Below are positions 18,901-26,460 of a stretch of DNA of 57,593 nucleotides, piece after piece. The notes beneath the pieces were generated by a model. The model was not told where the DNA came from and did no database searches. It was given only the letters and a program-made list of their open reading frames with translations. The first letter of the stretch is position 1; every line of letters begins with the position of its first letter. Source of the DNA: Cohnella terricola. Its GTDB lineage: Bacteria > Bacillota > Bacilli > Paenibacillales > Paenibacillaceae. Where the stretch lies: NCBI RefSeq assembly GCF_007786475.1, contig NZ_VNJJ01000007.1, positions 64,042-121,634 of the forward strand, read 5' to 3'. A program made the translations under genes and the position numbers.

Positions 18901-19065
18901 TCCACTACTGTTGATTGGCAGATTCGTGAGAGCGTACGTGCGAAATTGAAAATTCTGGTGCGTCGTACTCTTCAAAAGCATAAGTATCCGCCAGATAAAG
19001 CCCCCGAAGCCATTGATCTCGTAATGAAACAAGCAGAAGTTCTGAGCAACGAATGGAGCAAATGA
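15910..19065 (+). CDS. hsdR: Type I restriction endonuclease/translocase subunit
   Basis: 1051 residues. The N-terminal PD-(D/E)XK nuclease has Asp140 (RRLDIV) and Glu154-Leu-Lys156 (VIELKSP). The SF2 motor has Walker A TQGSGKS (314-320), DEAH (421-424) and TGTP (461-464), and a C-terminal helical domain binds the methyltransferase core. It translocates DNA and cuts unmodified DNA at a distance. It starts in the overlap with the SIR2-like stop, so it depends on that gene for coupled translation. Confidence 0.96.
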   Translation: MNEEQLENLCLEWFKDNGWVTLYGPDIAPDGDNPMRSDFGQVLLETDLKEAFSRINTHLPSECFEQVIIKLKNPDSLDIVTNNRNFHRYLLEGVPVEFKRDDAIIYDHAFLVDFDHCEQNRFVAVNQLTIVSTKQPRRLDIVCFINGIPFSVIELKSPNDENADIWDAFNQLQTYKDEISDLFLYNEALVISDGYTARVGSLTSNQERFQPWRTIKHESDKPVLEWQLETLVRGFFDRELFLDYIRFFVIYEADGEQIIKKIAGYHQFHAVREAVRATVIAARKPVKDVVEESRATYGKEVVPGCKKAGVVWHTQGSGKSISMCCYAGKLLQQSEMDNPTLVVVTDRNDLDGQLYATFCNAQELLKQMPIQANDRDELRRLLAERESGGIIFTTVQKFALLEEETEHPLLNSRHNIVVISDEAHRSQYGLKAVLSKNGEYTFGYAKHMRDALKNASFIGFTGTPISQEDKDTRSVFGDYVSIYDIQDAVVDGATVPIYYESRLAKLELNFDEINTLSERVDEVIEDEEDFATRERTKGEWSRLEKLVGATPRLKQVAADLVAHYEERTQSMDGKAMIVTMSRDICAHLYNEIVFLRPEWHDPDPEKGVIKIVMTGSASDKPLLQPHIYNKQTKKRLEKRFKDVNDSLKLVIVRDMWLTGFDAPCCHTMYVDKPMKGHNLMQAIARVNRVFKNKPGGLVVDYIGIANELKQALKVYINSNGKGEPTLRAEEAYAICTEKIDAIRGLFAKTPHSNGIDLSRFETEAHKLLVTAANYVLGLKDGKTRFLDLVLSAIKSFSICSTLDEAKELRKELAFYSAVKAAISKFTSVDKKRTLEEKNSALKQILDNAVVAEGVADVFALCGLTKPNIGLLSDEFLEDVRQMPHQNLAVELLGKLLKGDIKARTRNNIVLEKKYVDRLQETLRKYNNRAIETAQIIEELIQMAKDFQAEMTREVDLGLKPDEMAFYDALANNESAVRLLGDVVLKKIAVEITEKLRQSTTVDWQIRESVRAKLKILVRRTLQKHKYPPDKAPEAIDLVMKQAEVLSNEWSK

Positions 19066-19204
19066 TGCTTCCCTTCATTCAAAGCTTCTCAAGAAGCTAA
19101 CACAAAACATAGGGAGTATCAATAAACATTCAAAGCGTCTCCACACTAAACTTGGACGTTTCTGAGTATAGTCATTAATTAACCCTAGATTTTCCATTTT
19201 AGCA

Positions 19205-19229
19205 AATAGTCACGCATGGCGTGACTATT
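19205..19229 (+). terminator. Perfect hairpin after the hsd operon
   Basis: AATAGTCACGC, loop ATG, exact complementary arm. It is followed by CTACTGTTCTT, so the U-tract is poor. Probably the operon terminator; a second small palindrome (AGCTTCT-CA-AGAAGCT) lies at 19083-19098. Confidence 0.5.
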
Positions 19230-19331
19230 CTACTGTTCTTATGTTTCTACAGATTATCTCAGAAATCAAAAAAGCAATATCCACAACCTCGTGCAGTCGG
19301 GTTCCTCGTTGTGGAGGTGAACCAGATGAGG

Positions 19332-19789
19332 CTAGGGGAGTCGAACCACTAACGGACCCACGAAGAAATATACGCCCAGCAGCAGGGGAGCTAATCTGCT
19401 CCAACCCATCCACACTTTTGCTCTTATTGCTGCTATTTCGCATGCAACCATGCCGATGCCGATCAACATCGCACCGAGTGGCTTGAAGGTCTGATCGATA
19501 TTGTTACCCCAGTAATAGAGAATGATAACATGGGCAATCTCGTAGGCCACGCAGCCAAGCCACGAAATGGCTAGCAGCCATTTGCCTCTTTCGAACACAT
19601 TCAGCCATAACAAGCCGAGCAAACCTCCTGCTATCAACAAAACAGCGATTGCAAAGGCAATCTGACCGTAGGGCAATACGTCTGGATCCATGCCAGGCCA
19701 AATCAATATACCAAGCACCACCTGAATCAGCCCACCGGTTATGCTAGCCGCGCCTGTTAGGGCGAGTTTTTTGCGAATTTACCAAACAT
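19332..19789 (-). pseudogene. Four-TM membrane protein gene with a homopolymer frameshift near its start
   Basis: The readable frame (19721-19332) gives about 129 residues with four hydrophobic segments. The natural start is the ATG at 19789, placed five bases after AGGGGAGG, giving MFGKFAK; it runs into a stop unless the six-A run just behind it had seven A. With that base the product would be about 152 residues, continuing KKLALTGAASITGGLIQVVLG. No family recognised. Either a real single-base deletion or a sequencing error. Confidence 0.6.
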
Positions 19790-20015
19790 TGCCCTCCCCT
19801 CTTTGGATAATGGTGTATTATTTCAATATAGCAGGGGCTACTCCCGATGTCGCGGGACGGTTTCCCGTTCGAATGGGATCTTCTTTGCAGGAAATCTCAC
19901 TCGCACGATCGAACCCCAATGTCCTCTTTCGGAATCGGGATCAAAAGCCCCTCGCTCTACGCAAAAAAATCGACCTCATGCAGTCGGCTTTCGAGCCGGT
20001 GAAAACTAACTAGCT

Positions 20016-20530
20016 CTTATCGATACCATTACTAGGCCAGGCGATATAGTCATAATCAACGGGATTCGATTGTCTCGCATCCAAGACATTCATAACAACA
20101 AAACTCATTGGGGTAGGCCCTAATACTTCATTCTGATCAATAAAAGTAGATAACCCAAACCCAATCTTATAAAGACTAGGGTTTAAAATCCAGCACCTAT
20201 GGCCAAGAGATGGAGTAGACCAATCAAGCATATATTCCTTAACAGCATCAACTAAAGTTGCTGGGGCATCTATCTCATTGTGTGAGCCGATGTTACTATG
20301 AGTAGTATCATAATAACCAGTATTATAGAAATCCGAGTCTATCAGCCGGTTGTGTAGGTGTATATGTCAATTGACGCGAAGAAGTTAGCAAAACAGCTCC
20401 GTACTGCGCAGAATTGTTCATTTCAGAATCCAAGATGACTGGAGTTAGTCCAACCATCTCACGGACAAAGTTCGTTGCTTTGAGTCCATTCTGCAAATAT
20501 CCGTCAGCTAGCTTGCCGGGTTATACGGCA
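20016..20530 (-). pseudogene. Degenerate partial copy of the CAP/stalk protein gene
   Basis: Closely matches the middle of the intact gene at 21545-22954 (about 21895-22400), for example SLGHRCWILNP and NEVLGPTPMSF. It has lost both ends, and near 20340 it lacks two bases present in the intact copy, which breaks the frame. It lies 1.4 kb from the parent gene on the same strand, with a secreted-protein gene between. A partial tandem duplication followed by decay is the simplest explanation. Confidence 0.85.
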
Positions 20531-20635
20531 TGTAATCATGGGAATTTTATGCCATTAATTATACAATATTAACCAGTCATATGAATCTGGAACGAAAAAA
20601 CTAGGCTCAATTACAACTTGGAGGAGACTATCAAA

Positions 20636-21403
20636 GTGTCTAATGTACTGAAGAAGTCAACGTTTAATAAAGGCGTATTAGCGACGATGATTGGTCTGTT
20701 AACTTTTATTGTGAGTGTTTCTTTGACTTTAGGTGCTGGGGTTGCTGAAGGAGCGGCAAACACGAGTTCGAAAGCCGCCATTGCCAAAAAGAGCCGATAC
20801 ACCTTTAAAATGAGTGATGGCAATACCAATTACGACATTTACATATACTCTTCAAAGGAAACCAAAGGTGTGGAATCGGATAGTTGGGCATGTGCGAAGA
20901 AAGGGGAACCTTACTACACAGGCACTTACACAGCTGCCGTGTTCAAACAAGGCTCTTCGACACCGACTTATTTGAACTTGGGGAAACAATATTTCAACCC
21001 TCAATCAAAAAAAAGTTATGCCTATGTTGTGAGCGGCAAACCCGATCTTCTTGCAATTAACACTTGCGAAGCTTCTAGCGTAGCGTCTGTGAATTTATTT
21101 TATATGAATCAGAATAATTTAGTAGCTGTTAAAAACACACTATATACAATAAACGGCAAGAATATTAAGAGTATCGGCAACTTACAGTTTCAATCGGTCT
21201 TTTATGATAATGCAGATGATGTTGGTTATCATTTTGAAAATTGGCAGTTTAACAAGAGTAAAGCCAGCCTCACTTTAAAGAAAACATATTCCCTCAGTGA
21301 AAGCACCGGCATGCTTGATTTTTCCACAGGGATTTATGAATACTGGCTTTCCCACCCTGCGTATAAAGTTGATGAACATACGTTTGAAGAAGATGAGGAT
21401 TAA
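20636..21403 (+). CDS. Secreted protein, unknown function
   Basis: 255 residues from the GTG at 20636 (MSNVLKKS), chosen because GGAGGAG lies nine bases upstream. A signal peptide (hydrophobic about 14-34, then AEGA) is followed by a mature, Ser/Lys/Tyr-rich beta-type protein with two cysteines (in SWACAKKG and NTCEAS) that could form a disulfide, and an acidic tail (HTFEEDED). Followed by a strong terminator, hence monocistronic. It sits between a CAP-protein remnant and the intact CAP gene. No family recognised. Confidence 0.75.
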   Translation: MSNVLKKSTFNKGVLATMIGLLTFIVSVSLTLGAGVAEGAANTSSKAAIAKKSRYTFKMSDGNTNYDIYIYSSKETKGVESDSWACAKKGEPYYTGTYTAAVFKQGSSTPTYLNLGKQYFNPQSKKSYAYVVSGKPDLLAINTCEASSVASVNLFYMNQNNLVAVKNTLYTINGKNIKSIGNLQFQSVFYDNADDVGYHFENWQFNKSKASLTLKKTYSLSESTGMLDFSTGIYEYWLSHPAYKVDEHTFEEDED

Positions 21404-21421
21404 GGATTGTCCTTATGAACT

Positions 21422-21466
21422 AAAATTGAGCCTCCCCACCTTACAAGTGGCTTGGCTCAATTTTTT
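21422..21466. terminator. Terminator after the secreted-protein gene
   Basis: AAAATTGAGCC arm, about 21-base spacer, GGCTCAATTTT arm running into six T. A-run on the other side allows bidirectional use. Confidence 0.85.
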
Positions 21467-21544
21467 GTGTTATCCGTGGATACAAAGATACATTCGGCTA
21501 AATTCTAACCACACCAAATATGGGCAGCTCCACGTGCATCAAGA

Positions 21545-22954
21545 CTACATCGCAAACAACTTAACCGTGTACTTTACAGTTGCAGGCGTACCATCCGTTT
21601 TGTAGATTCCAGATAGCTCAACTACAAATTCGTGACCAGGAATAGGTGCGTCGAAGAAGCGATCATCCTCATATGGCATAGTAACGAAATAGATGATGGA
21701 ACCTTCCCCATAATTCTCGTCATTTACACCATTCGTCATCCAATTCTCAGGCTTAATCTCTAGAACAGTACCATCAGTAAGGTTAGTTACGGTACCGTGA
21801 ACTTGGTCGAGATTGGGTTGCTGGTACTTAGCCGGATTAAGAGTCACACTCCACTTGTACGTATGACCAAGCCAAGATACTGGGAAATAGCCCTTGCTAG
21901 GCCAGGCGATATAGTCATAATCAGAGGGATTAGATTGGCTCTCATCCAAGACATTCATAACATCAAAACTCATCGGGGTAGGCCCTAATACTTCATTCTT
22001 ATCCATAAAAGTAGATAACCCAAACCCAATCTTATTGAGGTGCGGATTTAAAATCCAACGCCTATGTCCAAGAGATGGAGTATTCCAATCAAGCATGTAG
22101 TCCTTAACAGCATCAACTAAAGTTGCTGGGGCATCTATCTCATGGTGTGAGCCGATGTTGCTATGAGTGGTAGCATAATAACCCGTATTGTAGAATTCAG
22201 AGTCCATGTCAGCCGGTTGTGTAGGTGTATGTGTTAATTGACGCAAAGAAGTTAGCAACACAGCTCCGTACTGTGCAGATTTATTCATTTCAGAATCCAA
22301 GATGACTGGAGTTAGTCCAACCATCTCACGGACAAAGTTCGTTGCTTTGAGTCCATTCTGCAGAAATCCGTCAGCTAATTTGCCAGGTTTATACGGCACC
22401 ACGAGCGAAGGTTCTTCTACAAAACGAGGCCCGGTGTAGGTAGGTGCGTACTTGTCGTATAATGCCTTAATGCTAGCCATCGTTGTACCTTCAACTGGCT
22501 TATCGTTCGTAGCGATGTAGACTTGACGCTCTGACTCATACCAGCCTACATGCATTCCCAGCGACTCGCTGACATAACGGAGAGGAATCATCGTGTTGCC
22601 TTCAATGATTTGTGGAGCGGCCAACAGTTGAGAAGCTTGCCCGTTGAGCCTAGCTGTTTTACTTCCGATTGTCAGCTCCACTGTGGTGCTTCCCTTTTTA
22701 CCGGTGACTTTCTTGGTTTTACTGTCCCACGTAACCTTAGCTCCCAAGGCTTCAAAGATCGCCCGCATCGGTACGAGAGTTGTTCCGGATTGGGTTACGG
22801 GGTCTACTGGAAGAGCCAGTATCTTCCCATCGATGTTCACTTCAATAGGCATCCAATGCCCGCGATCTGCGCTTGCTTCCTGATTAAGTGGAGCAATAAG
22901 CATTGCTGCTAGCACTGCTGCTCCTGCGATAATCTTAACTGGTTTGAGCTTCAT
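21545..22954 (-). CDS. Secreted CAP-family protein with copper-amine-oxidase-like N-terminal (stalk) domain
   Basis: 469 residues from the ATG at 22954 (MKLKPVK), which has GGAGG six bases upstream. A signal peptide (about 1-30) is followed by two 'stalk' modules (about 35-155) with PMRAIFEALGAKVTWD and IPLRYVSESLGMHVGW, typical of Paenibacillus cell-surface proteins. The CAP/SCP-like part (about 195-370) contains NFVREMVGLTPV, LTHTP and SLGHRRWILNP, and a beta-rich C-terminal end follows. Likely an exported wall-associated protein; the CAP biochemical role in bacteria is mostly unknown. A damaged partial duplicate lies at 20016-20530. Confidence 0.9.
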   Translation of the reverse strand: MKLKPVKIIAGAAVLAAMLIAPLNQEASADRGHWMPIEVNIDGKILALPVDPVTQSGTTLVPMRAIFEALGAKVTWDSKTKKVTGKKGSTTVELTIGSKTARLNGQASQLLAAPQIIEGNTMIPLRYVSESLGMHVGWYESERQVYIATNDKPVEGTTMASIKALYDKYAPTYTGPRFVEEPSLVVPYKPGKLADGFLQNGLKATNFVREMVGLTPVILDSEMNKSAQYGAVLLTSLRQLTHTPTQPADMDSEFYNTGYYATTHSNIGSHHEIDAPATLVDAVKDYMLDWNTPSLGHRRWILNPHLNKIGFGLSTFMDKNEVLGPTPMSFDVMNVLDESQSNPSDYDYIAWPSKGYFPVSWLGHTYKWSVTLNPAKYQQPNLDQVHGTVTNLTDGTVLEIKPENWMTNGVNDENYGEGSIIYFVTMPYEDDRFFDAPIPGHEFVVELSGIYKTDGTPATVKYTVKLFAM

Positions 22955-23310
22955 AGTTAGCCTCCGTATGTATGGAACCAATTCCCAGATGTGTTTTCCC
23001 TAAAATATTACATCGTTCTACACAATATTTCCACATGGCCGAGTTGAATATTCTGATGCAACAGCCAACCCGATTTCGGTTATACTGAGTGATAAAAAGC
23101 ATCGGTGATAACAACAAAGCTATAACGCACCGATTATGAAGTTAACGGGGAACAGTAGTTTAATGCACAGCTAGGAGGTAGCCGTTCAACAATGGATCGG
23201 CTGCCTTTTTGTTCAGCTAACGGGCAGGTTACGAAGAAACGGACAAGCTTCAGAGGATTCCATTATAATATAATTAAGAGCATTTATTTTATGCCATGAT
23301 GGAGGAACTT
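22955..23310. other. Divergent intergenic region with a repeat element
   Basis: No gene. Contains promoter DNA for the two flanking divergent genes and the repeat/hairpin element at 23141-23226. Confidence 0.5.
23141..23226 (+). repeat. Intergenic repeat: 'CTAACGGG' element with hairpin
   Basis: GTTAACGGGGAACAGTAG (23141 onward), a hairpin AGGTAGCCG/CGGCTGCCT running into TTTTT (23176-23210), then CAGCTAACGGGCAGG (23215 onward). Related copies lie at 24493-24510 and 26315-26383. The hairpin may also act as a terminator. Confidence 0.55.
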
Positions 23311-24432
23311 ATGGGCAACGGACAAAAAAGAAATGATCCCTGCATTTGCGGAAGTGGGAAGAAATACAAAAACTGTTGCCTACATAAAAAAAACTATATT
23401 CCCATAAGTGCTATTCGCTTTCCCGAAACCCCCGAGCCCTTCCTCAACTTCGTACCCAGCACGGAATATCAAGACCATAAGATACGTGCAATATGGAACA
23501 CCCTCCATTTTCGACCACCACGAGAAACATTCCATGAGTTTCTGATACTGTTCGCGTATAAAATGACCTACGGTAAAGACTTCCATGAACAGCAGTTGCC
23601 ACTGCTACCACAAAATCGTCATGTTACATTTAAATGGTGGATGGCATACTGCGATTGGGGCGTGAATAATTCTGATCAATACGTTGAAACAGAACATGGA
23701 AAAATTTATTTCGGAAAATCAACAGGTGAAGTACAGTCCCTCTTGCAACATGCTTTTGATTTATTCTGTCTCCAGACTGTAAATCGTTTGCCAGACTTTT
23801 TCATTGATAGATTGAAAGACACACACGAATTTCAAGGTGTACGGTACGAAGTAGCTGTGGCAGCTATCATGGCTAGAGCAGGATTTGATATTGAATTCTT
23901 GGATGATAAACACAAAAGCGAAGCCCATTGTGAGTTCATCGCCACACATAGAGAATCGGGACAGAAGATCGGTGTGGAAGCCAAAAGCAAACGAAGAAAA
24001 GGAGTACTGCACGAGGATGGAGTATTTGATGCGGAAACTGATTTTAAGGGCAATATTAAGCACTTGTTCAGAAAAGCGAGAACTCAAAAGCCCGAGGGCA
24101 TTCCGTTCATCATTTTCATCGATATGAATCTTCCTTCAACAAGTGTAAATCTTCAGAATCTAGACATTGAACCAGAAAAAACCTGGGAAAACGATATTGA
24201 TCAAATTTATGCTAACTATAAAAGCAAACAATCACTTATGCCCGACCCGTTCAACGCTTTATATTTTACGAATTTTGCCTTCTATTATTCTGGCAACGAA
24301 AGCGTTTCAAATCCATGGGTGACCTACATCAAAAAATCCGATTCTCCAGAACATAAAATAAGCGATATGACGGTGCTTGATTCTATCTTAAATTCCATAA
24401 CGAGATACTCCGTGATACCTAAAGAGATATGA
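23311..24432 (+). CDS. SEC-C zinc-motif protein with a PD-(D/E)XK-like core
   Basis: 373 residues from the ATG at 23311 (MGNGQKR), five bases after GGAGG; an in-frame ATG at 23296 has no site. The N-terminal SEC-C motif DPCICGSGKKYKNCC (9-23) binds zinc in SecA and many unrelated proteins. Near residues 180-225 the pattern RYE(180)...CEF(208)...GVEAKSK (Glu223, Lys225), framed by helix and strands, looks like a restriction-endonuclease-like nuclease core. The nuclease reading is inferred from this pattern. Flanked by intergenic repeats and 4 kb from the R-M operon. Confidence 0.75.
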   Translation: MGNGQKRNDPCICGSGKKYKNCCLHKKNYIPISAIRFPETPEPFLNFVPSTEYQDHKIRAIWNTLHFRPPRETFHEFLILFAYKMTYGKDFHEQQLPLLPQNRHVTFKWWMAYCDWGVNNSDQYVETEHGKIYFGKSTGEVQSLLQHAFDLFCLQTVNRLPDFFIDRLKDTHEFQGVRYEVAVAAIMARAGFDIEFLDDKHKSEAHCEFIATHRESGQKIGVEAKSKRRKGVLHEDGVFDAETDFKGNIKHLFRKARTQKPEGIPFIIFIDMNLPSTSVNLQNLDIEPEKTWENDIDQIYANYKSKQSLMPDPFNALYFTNFAFYYSGNESVSNPWVTYIKKSDSPEHKISDMTVLDSILNSITRYSVIPKEI

Positions 24433-24492
24433 ACCAAATGATCAGCTTAAGAAAACGTAGTATCTTGGTCCTATATATGGGGAGGTATTATT

Positions 24493-24510
24493 GAGCTAAC
24501 GGGCAGTTTA
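24493..24510 (+). repeat. Intergenic repeat core copy
   Basis: GAGCTAACGGGCAGTTTA matches the core of the elements at 23215 and 26365. No hairpin of the same kind is attached to this copy. Confidence 0.45.
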
Positions 24511-24623
24511 CAATAATGATCAATGGGAAGGAAATGATCAATGCATATCGGAAAGAGGCTATGACAATTAAACATTTCCATTGTCAGGACATAGTAATCA
24601 TGTGAAGGAGAAAAGAAAATAAA

Positions 24624-26228
24624 ATGAAATCAAATCGACTGTTATGGACTGCTTTACTTTTAGGAATAGCTGTGCCAGCTATAGTTACAATAGTTGTTGC
24701 CTATTTAATTTTTGGTGACTTAACTGAGGCTGTTCAAGCGATGTACAGCTTTCGTGGTCAACCCAACAGAACAAAAGACGCTGTAGCTTCTTTATTTTTG
24801 GTAATCTCCTCTTTGCTCGGCATCTATTCATTAATTAGTACTATTGTTTTTAGCTATTTAATTTGGAAAGTAAGTGTGCGTACTTTACAAGTCACAGAAA
24901 GGTCGGAGAAGTTAGAAATTCAAAGGGATCAAACAATTACTCAAGAGCACGCATTAATTGTATACTATGATGTTCAACGACAAATTACTAATCTAGTTGA
25001 TTTATATAAAAGTTTGGTTATAAGTAAAAAGGAACCGAGTCCATCTCGACTATACCTAAGTACTGATTGGATGAAGAATGTTGCATCACTCAGGAATGAA
25101 CTCTCAGAGCAAGAAATGAAATATCTTTTTCGGTTTTATGAGGAGTTTCTGACCTTACAATCTATTCTTGAAATACATAAAGAACCAGTTGAAATAACAG
25201 AACATGTGAAAAAGCTATCTGAGAAGTATCTTGTAGAGGGAGTACCATTGCAACTAATAATTCAATATTCACATTGGTTAAGTACAGAGAGTAAGATGTC
25301 ACTGAAACTCCTTGTTATTATCCGAAAGATTCACAAAGCTACTTTCCCCTCGAATAAAATTAAAGAGGATTGGATTGAAGTTGACGGCGAAGGGGACGTA
25401 ATGAATATTGAAGTCGATAAGTATCCCTATTTTAGAGGAGGGAGCACTTCAACGCTATTTGATGCTCTTGGTAATAAAATTCTTGTGGGTTCTTTTACAT
25501 ATGGCGGAGCTGAATTTCGGGGAGGTAAAAGGTTCTATGGATCTCCGTCAAGTGTTGCATACAATATTGAAATTCAAAAAGCAGAGTCGGACGAAGGTTT
25601 CCCAGTAATAACTAATGTAATAATCCATGATTTTAAAGCAGAAAACGATATCTATAACGCTGAAATAAAGAATAATGAACCTGTTAATGGTTTGATTATT
25701 AGTTATAATGCCGAAGGCGAGAAGATGTACGAGGGTTATCTAATGGATGGTAAAAGAGAAGGTGAGGGTACATCTTATCGAAAGGGGAAAAAGTATTTTT
25801 CAGGTATCTGGGAAAACGACCGCCCGAAGAATGGTGAGCTAAGGGGAAACGGGAAGCTAGTTTTTAAAGGGGAGATTAAAAACGGTAATAAACCATGGGA
25901 AGGGGAGGCATTCGAACTTACAGGGGATTCCTTTTATGAATTTACGGGTTTTCTGAAAAATGGTCTTCCCTATCATGGATCGGGGTATAATTTTAGACAA
26001 AATCAGTACGGGTTAAGCTATGCCGAGGAACTTGAGCATGAATACATGGATCTCGAGGATGAGCAGGAGATGCATAGACAAATGTTCGAAGACGAGCACG
26101 CTCGCCAAAACGAGGAGGCTCGTAAAGCAGATAGGTGGGAGGAGTATATTAAGGCAGATTGGACTACTGGTGAGGCAACAAACAAAGATCCATTAGAATC
26201 TAATATTATAGTATTATATTATAAATAA
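24624..26228 (+). CDS. Membrane-anchored protein with MORN-like repeats
   Basis: 534 residues. Two TM segments (about 8-30 and 55-78) are followed by a coiled-coil-like helix (about 88-112) and a helical domain to about 230. A beta-rich region has MORN-type repeats (about 360-470: MYEGYLMDGKREGEG, KYFSGIWENDRPKNGE, FKGEIKNGNKPWEGE, FTGFLKNGLPYHGSG), then a charged Glu-rich tail. MORN repeats usually mediate membrane or protein contact. AAGGAG lies about 13 bases before the ATG. Function unknown. Confidence 0.75.
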   Translation: MKSNRLLWTALLLGIAVPAIVTIVVAYLIFGDLTEAVQAMYSFRGQPNRTKDAVASLFLVISSLLGIYSLISTIVFSYLIWKVSVRTLQVTERSEKLEIQRDQTITQEHALIVYYDVQRQITNLVDLYKSLVISKKEPSPSRLYLSTDWMKNVASLRNELSEQEMKYLFRFYEEFLTLQSILEIHKEPVEITEHVKKLSEKYLVEGVPLQLIIQYSHWLSTESKMSLKLLVIIRKIHKATFPSNKIKEDWIEVDGEGDVMNIEVDKYPYFRGGSTSTLFDALGNKILVGSFTYGGAEFRGGKRFYGSPSSVAYNIEIQKAESDEGFPVITNVIIHDFKAENDIYNAEIKNNEPVNGLIISYNAEGEKMYEGYLMDGKREGEGTSYRKGKKYFSGIWENDRPKNGELRGNGKLVFKGEIKNGNKPWEGEAFELTGDSFYEFTGFLKNGLPYHGSGYNFRQNQYGLSYAEELEHEYMDLEDEQEMHRQMFEDEHARQNEEARKADRWEEYIKADWTTGEATNKDPLESNIIVLYYK

Positions 26229-26314
26229 TTCATTGGATAATCAGCTCATTTGAAATAACTGCATTTGGCGTGACGATTAAACATATTTATAACTTGAGTA
26301 TTGGGTCTGTCAGT

Positions 26315-26383
26315 CGGCCTCATTAAATAGCTTTAATTGCCTTGATGAGGCCGCCGAATTATTCAACTAACGGGGAACGTTAG
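26315..26383. repeat. Hairpin plus 'CTAACGGGGAACG' intergenic repeat
   Basis: CGGCCTCAT/ATGAGGCCG stem (26315-26323 and 26345-26353) followed by TTCAACTAACGGGGAACGTT. Same order as at 23176-23226 (hairpin, then core), with a different stem sequence. No T-run, so not a standard terminator. Confidence 0.5.
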
Positions 26384-26460
26384 ATTTTGCTGGTGATACC
26401 AATATCAGAATGCTCCAGCGCCTCCGATAACGCTTCGATATCCATCCCCCCTATGACAAC

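Noticed and set aside
6471..19331. Complete prophage or integrative element
   Set aside because: No integrase, terminase, capsid or conjugation genes and no recognisable att repeats; only an AT-rich island and an R-M operon can be supported.
19330..19365. tRNA T-arm-like string (GTGGTTCGACTCCCC, minus strand)
   Set aside because: Mismatched T stem and no acceptor, D or anticodon arms; it lies in the end of the membrane-protein frame.
19741..20013. Plus-strand ORFs in 19741-20013
   Set aside because: Overlap the start of the frameshifted minus-strand gene, no ribosome site, no recognisable domain.
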